This document shows positions 27,907 through 36,293 of a stretch of 64,000 bases of DNA, piece by piece (positions within the stretch are counted from its first letter, which is position 1; the number at the start of each line of letters is the position of its first letter). The notes under the pieces were generated by a model, which saw only the letters and a list, made by a program, of their open reading frames with translations, was not told the DNA's origin and ran no database searches. This DNA is from Pseudomonas gingeri (GTDB lineage Bacteria; Pseudomonadota; Gammaproteobacteria; Pseudomonadales; Pseudomonadaceae): contig NZ_JACAQA010000006.1 in the NCBI RefSeq assembly GCF_013385425.1, positions 1 through 64,000 on the forward strand, in the 5' to 3' direction. Both the position numbers and the translations under genes were made by a program.

Positions 27907-28539
27907 ATGAGCGAACAAAGCGCCAATGACAATTACCAGGGCGTCTGGGGCCAGCGGATCGGCTTCGGCCAGAAACCGGCCCTGCTGATGATCGATTTCA
28001 TGCAGGGCTACACCACCGAGGGCGCGCCACTGTTCGCCCCTGGCGTGGTCAGCGCCGTGGCCGAAAGCGTCGAGCTGCTGGACTGCGCGCGGCAGCATGG
28101 AGTTACGGTGGTGCACACCAATATTCGCTACCATCCGGGGCATTTCGCCGATGGCGGCATCTGGGTGCGCAAGGCGCCGGTGATGAAGGACATGGTCGAA
28201 GGCAATCCGTTGGCGGCCTTCTGCGAAGCGGTGTTGCCGCTGCCGTCGGAAGTGGTCATCAGCAAGCAATACGCCAGTGCGTTTTTCGGCACCAGCCTGG
28301 CCTCGCAGTTGCACGCCCAGGGCATCGACACCGTGGTGCTGGCCGGTTGTTCCACCAGCGGCTGCATCCGCGCGACGGCGGTGGATGCCGTGCAGCACGG
28401 GTTCAGGACCATCGTGGTACGTGAATGCGTGGGTGACCGCCATCCGGCGCCCCATGAAGCGAATCTGTTCGACATCGACAGCAAGTACGGCGATGTCGTC
28501 AGCAAACAGGAAGCGATCTCGAAGTTCCAGGGAGCTTGA
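27907..28539 (+). CDS. nicF: Maleamate amidohydrolase
   Basis: Isochorismatase-fold amidase converting maleamate to maleate and ammonium. It has 210 residues with catalytic D30 (LLMIDFMQG), K120 (VISKQYASAFFGT) and C153 (STSGCIRATAVDA). The ammonium released links this pathway to nitrogen supply. A GGAGCCTTGAG ribosome region precedes the ATG. The maleate product normally needs the isomerase NicE, which is not encoded in this window. Confidence 0.92.
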   Translation: MSEQSANDNYQGVWGQRIGFGQKPALLMIDFMQGYTTEGAPLFAPGVVSAVAESVELLDCARQHGVTVVHTNIRYHPGHFADGGIWVRKAPVMKDMVEGNPLAAFCEAVLPLPSEVVISKQYASAFFGTSLASQLHAQGIDTVVLAGCSTSGCIRATAVDAVQHGFRTIVVRECVGDRHPAPHEANLFDIDSKYGDVVSKQEAISKFQGA

Positions 28540-28576
28540 CCGCAGAACCGTGCCACAGAGCATGGTCGCGTAAAAA

Positions 28577-28613
28577 ACTGAGCGTCGCCTCCGTGCGGAG
28601 CGTGACGCCCAGT
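28577..28613. repeat. Inverted repeat between nicF and nicT
   Basis: An almost complete stem: ACTGAGCGTC and its inner CTCCG arm pair with CGGAG and GACGCCCAGT. No T tract follows. It may partially separate nicF from nicT transcription or protect mRNA ends. Confidence 0.5.
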
Positions 28614-28711
28614 CTTCTGACACTGCCTTTGGAAGCCGCCTTTACCGCGCTCCAGAGTGCTGGAAAAAGCGGCTGTAATAAAAACCATAAGTCACCGCCA
28701 GGAGACAACCA

Positions 28712-30022
28712 ATGCCCATTGCGAATGCAACATCAGCGACCTCGGTCGCCGACCCGACCCAAGCGCTTTACCACAAGATCACCTGGAAACTGATCCCGTT
28801 CCTGTGTTTCTGCTACCTGGCCGCGTACCTCGACCGGATCAATATCGGCTTCGCCAAACTGCAGATGCTCGACCAGCTGCACTTCAGCGAAACCGCCTTC
28901 GGCCTCGGTGCCGGGCTGTTCTTCGTCGGTTATATCCTCTTCGAAGTACCGAGCAACCTGGTACTGGAAAAGGTCGGGGCGAAAATCTGGATCGCGCGGA
29001 TCATGATCACCTGGGGCCTGCTCTCGGCCTGCACCATGCTCGTAACCTCGACCACCCAGTTCTACATCCTGCGTTTCCTCCTCGGCGCCGCCGAAGCCGG
29101 CTTCCTGCCGGGCGTGCTGTTCTACCTGACCACCTGGTTCCCGACCCATCGACGCGGGCGGATCATCGCCCTGTTCATGATCGGCCTGCCGCTCTCCAGC
29201 GTTATCGGCGGACCGTTGTCGGGCTGGGTCATGGGTCACTTCGACCAGGTCAACGGTCTGCGCGGCTGGCAATGGCTGTTCCTGATCGAAGCCGTGCCCA
29301 GCGTGTTGCTCGGCATCCTGACCTTCTGGGCATTGCCGAACCACTTCCGCCAGGCCAAATGGCTCAATGAAGAAGAAAAAGCCGTCCTCGAAAGCGAACT
29401 GAAAAACGACGAGGCCAGCAGCCCCGACAGCAAGCAGCACTTTCGCGACGGTTTCTTCAACCTCAAGGTCTGGATGCTCGGCGGTATCGACTTCTCGATC
29501 CTGCTCAGCGCCTACGCCATGGGCTTCTGGATGCCGACTTTCATCCGCAATGCGGGGATCACCGACACCTTCCATATCGGTGTACTGACCGCCCTGCCAA
29601 GTGTCGCCGCCCTGCTCGGCATGCTGCTGATCGGCGCCAGTTCCGACAAGCATCGCGAACGCCGCTGGCACATCATCGTGCCGTTTTTCGTCGGCGCCGT
29701 CGCCATGGCCACCAGCACCTTCTTCACCCATAACGTGGTGGCGACGGTGGCCCTGTTCGCCATTGCCTCGGCGGCGATCATCGGCGCGGTGCCGGTGTTC
29801 TTCAGCCTGCCGGCAACCTTCCTCAAGGGCACCGCGGCGGCCACTGGCTTTGCCCTGGCCTGCTCGCTGGCGAACATCGCCGGGCTGGTCAGCAACTCGC
29901 TGATGGGCGTGGCCATCGACCTGACCGGCAGCAGCGCCGGAGCCCTCTGGTTCTTCGCCGGCTGCCTGATCCTGAGCAGCTTCCTGGTGATCGCCCTGCC
30001 GGCAAAACTGGTCAATCGTTAA
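28712..30022 (+). CDS. nicT: MFS transporter, probable nicotinate/6-hydroxynicotinate permease
   Basis: Major facilitator of the anion:cation symporter/phthalate permease type, 436 residues with about 12 membrane segments. Signatures include YLDRINIGFAKLQM at the first helix and WFPTHRRGRIIALFMIGLPL in the middle. Position at the end of nicCDF on the same strand matches NicT of P. putida, the uptake protein for pyridine acids. A GGAGACAACC ribosome site precedes the ATG. The outer-membrane partner nicP is not present after it. Confidence 0.82.
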   Translation: MPIANATSATSVADPTQALYHKITWKLIPFLCFCYLAAYLDRINIGFAKLQMLDQLHFSETAFGLGAGLFFVGYILFEVPSNLVLEKVGAKIWIARIMITWGLLSACTMLVTSTTQFYILRFLLGAAEAGFLPGVLFYLTTWFPTHRRGRIIALFMIGLPLSSVIGGPLSGWVMGHFDQVNGLRGWQWLFLIEAVPSVLLGILTFWALPNHFRQAKWLNEEEKAVLESELKNDEASSPDSKQHFRDGFFNLKVWMLGGIDFSILLSAYAMGFWMPTFIRNAGITDTFHIGVLTALPSVAALLGMLLIGASSDKHRERRWHIIVPFFVGAVAMATSTFFTHNVVATVALFAIASAAIIGAVPVFFSLPATFLKGTAAATGFALACSLANIAGLVSNSLMGVAIDLTGSSAGALWFFAGCLILSSFLVIALPAKLVNR

Positions 30023-30033
30023 GTAACCACTTA

Positions 30034-30064
30034 CCTGCCGATGGCCTTTCCAGGCGTCGGCAGG
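30034..30064 (+). terminator. Possible terminator hairpin after nicT
   Basis: CCTGCCGA and TCGGCAGG enclose a smaller GGCC-containing stem, just after the nicT stop. No T tract, so a weak candidate that would separate nicT from the following nucleoside hydrolase gene. Confidence 0.4.
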
Positions 30065-30112
30065 CATGCTGGATTACCGCAATACAACAACAACTCATTG
30101 GGGCACATCACC

Positions 30113-31192
30113 ATGCAACGCTTTCTCAAGGGCTGCGCGCTGGCGCTGGCTGTCGGCCTGTCCGCCGGCTCGCTGCAAGCGGCTGAAAAAGTCATCATCG
30201 ACACCGATTTCAACGTACTGAACGACGACGGCCAGGCCTTTATCATGCTGGCGCAACTGCATGCGCAGAAGAAGATCGACCTGCTGGGCATGACCCTGGT
30301 CAGCGGCAATGCCTGGGTCGACCAGGAACAGGTCGACGCGCTCAAGGCGGTGGAACGCATGGGGGTGGAAAAGGAGATCGGCGTCTACTCCGGCGCGGCC
30401 TATCCGCTGCTGCATGACTTCGCCACTTATCCACAGGAGCAGGCGATGTTCGGCGCCGGCTGGCCCGGGGCATTCAAGAACCCGCGGCCGACCTCGGCTT
30501 CGCAATTGGTCGCGCCGCCCGATGGCCTCGCGACCCATACCAAGCTGCGCAGCGAAACCGCGCCGCAGTTCATTATCGACAGCGTGCGCAAATACCCCCA
30601 TGAAGTGACCTTGCTGGCCATCGGTCCGCTGACCAACCTGGCCCTGGCAATCCGCCAGGCGCCGGATATCGTGCCGCTGATCAAGCGCATCGTGTACATG
30701 GGCGGCGCCATCGAGATTCCCGGCAATACCACGCCGGCGGCGGAGTTCAACTGGTGGTTCGACCCGGAGGCGGCGAAGATAGTCCTGCGCTCGTCGATCG
30801 AACACGTGATCTTCCCCAACGATGTCTGCGAGAAAGTCACCTTCGATGCTTCTGTCTACAACCGGGTGATTGCGGCCAAGGGCGCGGTGCCGGAGTTGTA
30901 CAAGAGCGTGTTCGGGCCAGAGTTCGCCAAGAACCCGGGCTATCACAGCTTTACCTGGGACAGCCTGCCGGCATTGTTCCTGGCCGAACCTGAGATCGTC
31001 ACCGAGTCCCGTGATATGTGGATCGATGTCGACACCCATTTCGGTCCGGACTACGGCCGCGCGCTGGGCTACAAGAAGAGCCCGCCAGTGGGGACGCAGA
31101 AAGCCAAAATCGTGTTCGCGGTGGACCAGAAGAAATTCTGGAACGACTACGTCTCGCTGGTGACCTTGCCGACGCCGGTGAAAAAACCCTGA
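30113..31192 (+). CDS. Exported nucleoside hydrolase (inosine/uridine-preferring family)
   Basis: Ribohydrolase that cleaves the N-glycosidic bond of ribonucleosides. It has 359 residues with a signal peptide (MQRFLKGCALALAVGL then ASG-type end LQAAE), so it is periplasmic. The Ca-binding motif is DTDFNVLNDDGQA, with two more residues than the classical DxDxxxDD, as in a known subgroup. AEFNWWFDPEAAKIVL is the typical family core. It follows nicT on the same strand. Its substrate is not evident; release of nicotinate from its ribosides is a hypothesis drawn from context. Confidence 0.83.
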   Translation: MQRFLKGCALALAVGLSAGSLQAAEKVIIDTDFNVLNDDGQAFIMLAQLHAQKKIDLLGMTLVSGNAWVDQEQVDALKAVERMGVEKEIGVYSGAAYPLLHDFATYPQEQAMFGAGWPGAFKNPRPTSASQLVAPPDGLATHTKLRSETAPQFIIDSVRKYPHEVTLLAIGPLTNLALAIRQAPDIVPLIKRIVYMGGAIEIPGNTTPAAEFNWWFDPEAAKIVLRSSIEHVIFPNDVCEKVTFDASVYNRVIAAKGAVPELYKSVFGPEFAKNPGYHSFTWDSLPALFLAEPEIVTESRDMWIDVDTHFGPDYGRALGYKKSPPVGTQKAKIVFAVDQKKFWNDYVSLVTLPTPVKKP

Positions 31193-31212
31193 GGTCAGCG
31201 GCGCCAGATAGA

Positions 31213-31311
31213 CCGCTATCGCCAGCAAGCCGGCTCCCACAGAAGAGCAACGGTGAACGCTCCATCGGAGTAGGCACAGACCTCTGTGGGAGCTGGCTTG
31301 CCAGCGATGAC
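31213..31311. repeat. REP-type inverted repeat
   Basis: CGCTATCGCCAGCAAGCCGG with GCTCCCACAG, and the opposing CTGTGGGAGCTGGCTTGCCA, are separated by about 40 bases. It lies between convergent genes. Confidence 0.85.
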
Positions 31312-31328
31312 CGCGCAGCGGTCGCCAT

Positions 31329-31871
31329 TCAGAACCGCACGTCAACCGTGTTCAGCACCCGCACAAACGCCCCGTTCAAGGTCGCGTTGTGATGCTCGAC
31401 AATCGCCCTGGCCGACAACCCGGGTGTTTCCATGCAGGTATGGGCATCCCCCACCAGCACCGCCTCGAAACCCAGATCCCGCACCAGGCGGCTGGTGCTG
31501 TCGACGCAATACTGAGTCTTCATCCCGACGATCACCAGGCGCTGCACACCGGCATCATCCAACTGCTCGGCCAGCCCGGTATTGAAGAAACAACTGGGGC
31601 GCGTCTTGTCGACCAGACGATCCACCGCGGGATCCACCCGCAACTCCGGCACCAACTGCCAGGGCGCACTCCCCGCCGCAATCGGCGAGCCTTCAGGGCC
31701 GGTATGCCGGACCGCAAAAATCGGCGCACCGGCCTGCCGCGCCGCGCCAATCAGCTGATTGATATTCTCCAGCACCCGCTGCCCTTCCCAGGGCTGGTCG
31801 GGACCGTGGAACAGACCGACCTGCATATCGATGATCAACAGGGCCGAACGCTGTGCATTGTCTGCTTGCAT
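31329..31871 (-). CDS. Isochorismatase-family cysteine hydrolase
   Basis: Cytoplasmic hydrolase of 180 residues with the family triad D15 (LLIIDMQVGLF), K89 (RLVDKTRPSCF) and C122 (VGMKTQYCVDST). The specific amide or ester substrate cannot be read from sequence. It is not the pathway amidase NicF, which is present separately with a different length and context. It is alone on its strand, with a terminator and a small open frame upstream. Confidence 0.82.
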   Translation of the reverse strand: MQADNAQRSALLIIDMQVGLFHGPDQPWEGQRVLENINQLIGAARQAGAPIFAVRHTGPEGSPIAAGSAPWQLVPELRVDPAVDRLVDKTRPSCFFNTGLAEQLDDAGVQRLVIVGMKTQYCVDSTSRLVRDLGFEAVLVGDAHTCMETPGLSARAIVEHHNATLNGAFVRVLNTVDVRF

Positions 31872-31920
31872 GGGGTGTTTCTCCTTCCGTGTGATGCCAG
31901 CAAAGACCCAGAAACCAAAA

Positions 31921-31945
31921 GGCCCCGTCCATTGCTGGCGGGGCC
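31921..31945 (-). terminator. Intrinsic terminator upstream of the isochorismatase gene
   Basis: GGCCCCG and CGGGGCC form a stem; on the minus strand it is followed by TTTTGG. It would end a transcript coming from the right, i.e. from the histidine phosphatase gene and the small open frame at 31968-32051. Confidence 0.65.
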
Positions 31946-31967
31946 TGGGTTCGCTGCGTTTACCGAC

Positions 31968-32051
31968 TCACGCACCGACCTCACGCCCGCCATAGGCGGT
32001 CGTGGTGGTCTGGGTGAGGTTCAACGGATTCCGGTTCATGGGCTCGATCAT
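31968..32051 (-). CDS. Candidate 27-residue small protein
   Basis: A small frame on the minus strand, MIEPMNRNPLNLTQ then TTTTAYGGREVGA, with most third codon positions G or C, as in genuine genes here. It starts 59 bases after the histidine phosphatase stop and ends 23 bases before a terminator hairpin. That would make it the last cistron of the unit. The ribosome site is weak, and a second start at the fifth codon is possible. I recognise no family. It could be a real small protein, a precursor peptide or chance. Confidence 0.35.
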   Translation of the reverse strand: MIEPMNRNPLNLTQTTTTAYGGREVGA

Positions 32052-32109
32052 GCTACGGTCGGTTCGAGCCTGGCAACCCCGTCATCGAAAAAGACAACAG
32101 CGCGCAGCC

Positions 32110-32655
32110 TCAGAAGCGCAACCGCCAGTGCCCGTTACGGCGCAGGTCGACCACGGATAAGGGCTCGATATCGATCGAATTGAAGGAGGTGGGCCCGGCC
32201 CCCAGCGCGTGCAGCAGTGCCGCGCGGATCACGAAGGGGTGGGTCACCACGATAAAATGCCCTTCCTCGCGAAAACCCTCGAGCCAGGTCCCGACCCGGG
32301 CACACAACGCCGCCACCGACTCACCCGCCGGCGGGATCTGCGTCGGGTCCGAGGTCCAGGCCGCGAGCAATTCTGGTTCGCTCTCGAGCAAATCCGTCAG
32401 CATGACACCCTGCCATTCGCCGACATCCAGGTCTCCCAGTTCCGGGACGATCTCGACCTCCGCCCCCAGGGCCTCGGCGGTCTGCCAGGCGCGGGTTTCC
32501 GGGGCACTGAGGATGCGCACCGGTTTCTTCAAACGCGCCGCCAGCTCGGCCGCCTTGAGCAAGCCCTTGGGCTCCACCGGTTCGTCCAGCGGAAAACGCC
32601 CCAGGCGCTGGGCCTCGGTGCGGGCGTGGCAAACAAAGCTCAAACGAATCGACAT
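32110..32655 (-). CDS. Histidine phosphatase superfamily protein with altered RHG motif
   Basis: 181-residue member of the phosphoglycerate-mutase-like superfamily. The N-terminal motif that is normally RHGxT reads CHART here (SFVCHARTEAQR), so the nucleophile histidine is kept but the preceding phosphate-binding arginine is cysteine. The middle EVEIVPELGDLDVGEWQG and the second histidine in IVVTHPFVIRAALL match the family. Substrate unknown, and activity may be reduced or different. I start at the ATG at 32655 (MSIRLSF). Divergent from copC. Confidence 0.75.
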   Translation of the reverse strand: MSIRLSFVCHARTEAQRLGRFPLDEPVEPKGLLKAAELAARLKKPVRILSAPETRAWQTAEALGAEVEIVPELGDLDVGEWQGVMLTDLLESEPELLAAWTSDPTQIPPAGESVAALCARVGTWLEGFREEGHFIVVTHPFVIRAALLHALGAGPTSFNSIDIEPLSVVDLRRNGHWRLRF

Positions 32656-32819
32656 AAGGGTGTGTTCCGAAAGGCAGTCCGTGTCGTGGCTCAACATACC
32701 GGGAAGTCACTCAGCCGGGATTGCAAGTATCGCTCAAGCGAACAAAGGCTCAAATGCGACGTTCGGCTGCAGAGCGAGCTAGTATAGTCAGCTCACTTGA
32801 TCCCACGAGGAACTGATCG

Positions 32820-33197
32820 ATGCCTGTTGTCGTCCCGCTCAAGAAAACCCTCGGCGCCCTGCTCCTGCTGGTCGGCCTGGCCGGTGCGAACAGCGCCTTC
32901 GCCCATGCCCACCTGAAAAGCGAAACCCCGGCCAAGGATGCCACCGTCAGCGCCCCGGCCGAATTGCGCCTGGTGTTCAGCGAAGGGGTTGAAGCCAAGT
33001 TCACCAAAGTCGAACTCAGCAGCGCCGATAAAGCGGTCACGCTGAAAAGCATCGCCACCGATCCGTCCGACAAGAAAACCCTGATCGTTACCCCTGCGGC
33101 TCCTCTCCCGCCTGGCCAGTACAAGGTCGTGTGGCACGCAGTGTCGGTCGACACTCACAAGAGCGAAGGCAACTACAGCTTCACGGTGGGCAACTGA
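32820..33197 (+). CDS. copC: Copper resistance protein CopC
   Basis: Periplasmic copper-binding protein of 125 residues with a signal peptide ending in ANSAFA before HAHLKSETPA. The mature N-terminal histidine is a known Cu(II) ligand of CopC. The C-terminal HAVSVDTHKSEGNYSFTVG segment holds the conserved Asp/His pair. It lacks the methionine-rich loop of plasmid CopC, consistent with a Cu(II)-only site. A GAGGAACTG ribosome site precedes the ATG. It is followed by copD after 4 bases. Confidence 0.9.
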   Translation: MPVVVPLKKTLGALLLLVGLAGANSAFAHAHLKSETPAKDATVSAPAELRLVFSEGVEAKFTKVELSSADKAVTLKSIATDPSDKKTLIVTPAAPLPPGQYKVVWHAVSVDTHKSEGNYSFTVGN

Positions 33198-33201
33198 GTC
33201 T

Positions 33202-34053
33202 ATGCAGAACGCCATGGTCCTGTGCCGCTTCCTGCATTTCGCCGTGGTGTTGTCGTTGTTCGGGGCCTGCCTGTTCAGGCCCTGGCTGATCGGCAGCGCG
33301 GCCAGCCCGGCACTCGACCGGGGGCTGCTCGAAATCAAGCGCTGGCTGGCGCTGCTGGGGTTGCTCAGCGCCGGCGGCTGGTTGCTGCTGACCACCGCCA
33401 CTATGACCGGCGACTGGGCCGACGCCCTGAATCCCGCCACCCTGCAGTTGGTCCTGGGCAAGACCTTTTTCGGTCAGGTCTGGAGCTGGCACCTGGGCTT
33501 GTCCCTGTTGCTGGTGATCAGCCTGTTGGCCAACGCCCGCCCGGCCATCAACCTGCTGCTCGGTTTCCTGCTGCTGGCGACCCTCGCCCCGGTCGGCCAC
33601 GGCGCCATGCTCGACGGCCTCGACGGTCGCTTGCTGATGCTCAACCAGTTCATCCACCTGAGCGGGGTCGGTGCCTGGGTCGGCGGCTTGATGTTGCTCG
33701 CCCTGATGCTGAGCAAGCCGGCGGAACATGACATCAAGCGGGTCCTGCGACGGTTCGGCGACCTCGGTTACCTGCTGGTCGCCGTGATTATCGCCACAGG
33801 TCTGATCAATGTGCGGGTACTCACCGGAGCCCTCTGGCCGACGCCACTGTTCAGCGGCTTCGCCCTGATCCTGCTGATCAAGGTGCTGATGGTCGCGCTG
33901 ATGCTGGGATTGGCCCTGTTCAACCGGGTGATGAGCCCTGGCGGGCGTTTCAGCGTCTTGCGCACCAGTGTGACGGTCGAATGGCTGCTCGGCCTGGGGG
34001 CGATTCTCGCGGTATCGCTGCTGGGCACTTTGCCGCCGATGCTGATGGACTGA
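33202..34053 (+). CDS. copD: Copper resistance protein CopD
   Basis: Inner-membrane protein of 283 residues with about eight hydrophobic segments, thought to move copper from CopC into the cytoplasm or to supply cuproenzymes. Conserved features include RFLHFAVVLSLFGACLF at the N-terminus and NQFIHLSGVGAWVGGL in the middle, with membrane histidines. It follows copC directly, so the pair forms an operon. copA and copB are not adjacent, pointing to copper uptake or homeostasis rather than a full resistance operon. Confidence 0.88.
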   Translation: MQNAMVLCRFLHFAVVLSLFGACLFRPWLIGSAASPALDRGLLEIKRWLALLGLLSAGGWLLLTTATMTGDWADALNPATLQLVLGKTFFGQVWSWHLGLSLLLVISLLANARPAINLLLGFLLLATLAPVGHGAMLDGLDGRLLMLNQFIHLSGVGAWVGGLMLLALMLSKPAEHDIKRVLRRFGDLGYLLVAVIIATGLINVRVLTGALWPTPLFSGFALILLIKVLMVALMLGLALFNRVMSPGGRFSVLRTSVTVEWLLGLGAILAVSLLGTLPPMLMD

Positions 34054-34205
34054 GCCCCCCCGGGCTGGCTGGCGAACAGCGTAAACCCGTCCGGACTTTC
34101 ATACTCCCGTTCGCAAAAAAACCTGGCTCATCTAATCATCTATATGAATCCATCAGGTATATTCCTTCCAACCGCGTAACAAAATAATACAAGAAGGGGT
34201 TCCCG

Positions 34206-35576
34206 TTGGATCTTTCACATGCCGCGTGGCTTGCCCACGACACCCGTCTGATCGTCTGCTGCCTGCTGGCCATCGCCACCATCATCGTGCTGATCAGCCT
34301 GACCAAACTGCCGCCCTTCCTGTCCATCCTGATCGGCACCTTCGTCGCCGGGATCGGCGCCTCGCTGCCCCCTGAAGAAGTGGCCAAGGCGTTCAGCAAG
34401 GGCGCCGGCAGCCTGCTCGGCGAAGCCGGGATCATCATTTCCCTGGGCGCCATGCTCGGCGCGCTGATGGCCGAGTCCGGGGCCGCCGACCGCATTGCCT
34501 CGACCCTCCTGCGCCATGCGCGGGGCAAGGCCCTGCCCTGGGTCATGGCAATGGTCGCGATGATCATCGGCCTGCCGCTGTTCTTCGAAGTCGGCCTGGT
34601 GCTGATGGTGCCGATCATCTTCGTGATCGCCCGCCAGTCCGGCCAGCCGCTGCTCAAGGTGGCGATCCCGGCCCTGGCCGGCATGACCACCCTGCATGCG
34701 CTGATGCCGCCCCATCCGGGCCCGTTGATCGCGGTCAGCGCCTTGCACGCCGACCTCGGCATGACCATGTTGCTGGGCTTTTGCATCGCGGTGCCGGCGG
34801 TGATCCTCGCCGGCCCGCTCTATGGTATCTGGTTGTCCAAACGCCTGGATGTGAAGGAGCCGGCGGAAATCGGCGCCTTGTTCACCGCCAAGGTCGAGAC
34901 CCGGCGCAAGCCGAGCTTCGCCATTTCACTGTTGATCATCCTGCTGCCGGTACTGCTGATGCTCGGCAGCACCCTGGCCAAGGTCGCCATGGCGCCGCAA
35001 AGCAACCTCGCCATCACCCTGAAGTTTCTCGGCGAACCCTTGATCGCCCTGGGCCTGGCAGTGATCGCGGCGGTGATCTGCCTGGGCTGGTCCATCGGCA
35101 TGGCCCGCGACCAGGTCGGCAGCGTGCTGCGCAAAAGCCTCGGGCCGATTGCCATGCTGCTGCTGACCATCGGCGCCGGCGGCGGCCTGAAACAGACCCT
35201 GCTGGAAGCCGGCATCAGCGACACCATCAGCAAGGTCGCCACCGGCGCCAACCTGTCCTACGTCCTGCTGGCCTGGCTGATTGCCGTGGCCTTGCGCCAG
35301 GCCACCGGTTCGGCGACCGTGGCGACCACCACCACGGCGGGTATTCTCGCGCCGCTGATGGCCGGCCTGGCAACCACCCAGGCCTCGCTGGTGGCCCTGG
35401 CCATCGGTGCCGGTTCGGTGTTCTTCTGCCACGTCAACGACGCCGGCTTCTGGATGGTGCGCGAGTACTTCGGCTTGCAGCTCAAGCAGACAATCTGGGT
35501 CTGGTCGGTGTTGCAGACCATCGTTTCAGTGGTCGGGCTGATTGGCACGCTGCTGTTGTGGCAGTGGTTTAAATAA
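34206..35576 (+). CDS. GntP-family gluconate permease
   Basis: Inner-membrane proton symporter of 456 residues with about 12 membrane segments, of the gluconate:H+ symporter family. Signatures include TKLPPFLSILIGTFVAGIG, MPPHPGPLIAVSALHAD and RQATGSATVATTTTAGILAP. I use the TTG at 34206 because an AAGGGG ribosome site precedes it and no in-frame ATG lies nearby. No gluconate kinase or GntR-type gnuR gene is adjacent, so the precise sugar acid is uncertain. Confidence 0.85.
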   Translation: MDLSHAAWLAHDTRLIVCCLLAIATIIVLISLTKLPPFLSILIGTFVAGIGASLPPEEVAKAFSKGAGSLLGEAGIIISLGAMLGALMAESGAADRIASTLLRHARGKALPWVMAMVAMIIGLPLFFEVGLVLMVPIIFVIARQSGQPLLKVAIPALAGMTTLHALMPPHPGPLIAVSALHADLGMTMLLGFCIAVPAVILAGPLYGIWLSKRLDVKEPAEIGALFTAKVETRRKPSFAISLLIILLPVLLMLGSTLAKVAMAPQSNLAITLKFLGEPLIALGLAVIAAVICLGWSIGMARDQVGSVLRKSLGPIAMLLLTIGAGGGLKQTLLEAGISDTISKVATGANLSYVLLAWLIAVALRQATGSATVATTTTAGILAPLMAGLATTQASLVALAIGAGSVFFCHVNDAGFWMVREYFGLQLKQTIWVWSVLQTIVSVVGLIGTLLLWQWFK

Positions 35577-35613
35577 ACTGCCGTAATCCATTTGGTAAGC
35601 CTGAACAGGATCC

Positions 35614-35703
35614 CTTGTAGGAGCGGCTTGTCGGTTCGCCGCACCGCCGCGAAAGGGCCCTCAAGGCCGCCAAAAGCTTCGCGGGCAAGCCCTGCTCCTA
35701 CAG
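35614..35703. repeat. REP-type inverted repeat
   Basis: TTGTAGGAGCGGCTTGTCGG and the opposing CTTCGCGGGCAAGCCCTG flank a spacer of about 40 bases. The left arm is diverged. It lies between convergent genes. Confidence 0.8.
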
Positions 35704-35746
35704 GTTTCGCGGCGCATTCAAATTCGCGGTGTTTCAGGATCCCCGC

Positions 35747-36232
35747 TCAGTCCTGCGAATAGGCAAAGTTCTTCAACACCTCACCATCCATCCGGTAGCG
35801 CACCCATTCACTCTGGGGTTGCGCACCGATGGACTCGTAGAAGCGAATCGCCGACTCGTTCCAGTCCAGCACACTCCACTCCAGGCGCCCGCAATCATTG
35901 GCACAGGCGATCTGCGCCAAGTGCCGCAACAGCTTCTTACCGGCGCCGGCACCGCGTTGTTGCGGTGAAACATAGAGGTCTTCCAGGTACAGGCCATTAC
36001 GCCCGAGCCAGGTGGAGTAGCTGAAGAAAAACACCGCAAAACCGACCGGCTCGCCATCACGCAGGCAGATCAGGCCATGGGCCGTGGCACCTTCGCCAAA
36101 CAGGCTGCGCTCGATGTCGACGACGCTGGCGATCACTTCATGGCGGGCCCGTTCGTACTCGGCCAGTTCAGTGATGAAGGCCAGGATCTGCGGCGCATCG
36201 CTGGGCCGGGCTTCGCGTATTTCAAGGGACAT
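35747..36232 (-). CDS. GNAT-family N-acetyltransferase
   Basis: Acetyl-CoA-dependent acetyltransferase of 161 residues. The acetyl-CoA loop is seen in YVSPQQRGAGAGKKLLRHLA, preceded by the beta strand NGLYLEDLYV and followed by CGRLEWSVLDWNESAIRFYE. This arrangement resembles the spermidine/diamine N-acetyltransferase-like subgroup, but the substrate cannot be assigned. I start at the ATG at 36232 (MSLEIREARPSDA). Single gene, no evident operon. Confidence 0.83.
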   Translation of the reverse strand: MSLEIREARPSDAPQILAFITELAEYERARHEVIASVVDIERSLFGEGATAHGLICLRDGEPVGFAVFFFSYSTWLGRNGLYLEDLYVSPQQRGAGAGKKLLRHLAQIACANDCGRLEWSVLDWNESAIRFYESIGAQPQSEWVRYRMDGEVLKNFAYSQD

Positions 36233-36293
36233 GGGCGCTTCCAGAGTCGGTGAAGTCGCCCATGCTATGCGGATTGTGCGACGGTTTGAATCA

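Noticed and set aside
31329..31871. Second maleamate amidohydrolase (nicF paralogue)
   Set aside because: It shares only the isochorismatase fold. It is shorter, on the opposite strand, and separated from the nic operon by a REP element and the nucleoside hydrolase.
32046..32090. GGTTCGAGCC resembling a tRNA T-arm
   Set aside because: No acceptor, D or anticodon arms can be folded around it, and the surroundings fit a small frame and intergenic DNA.
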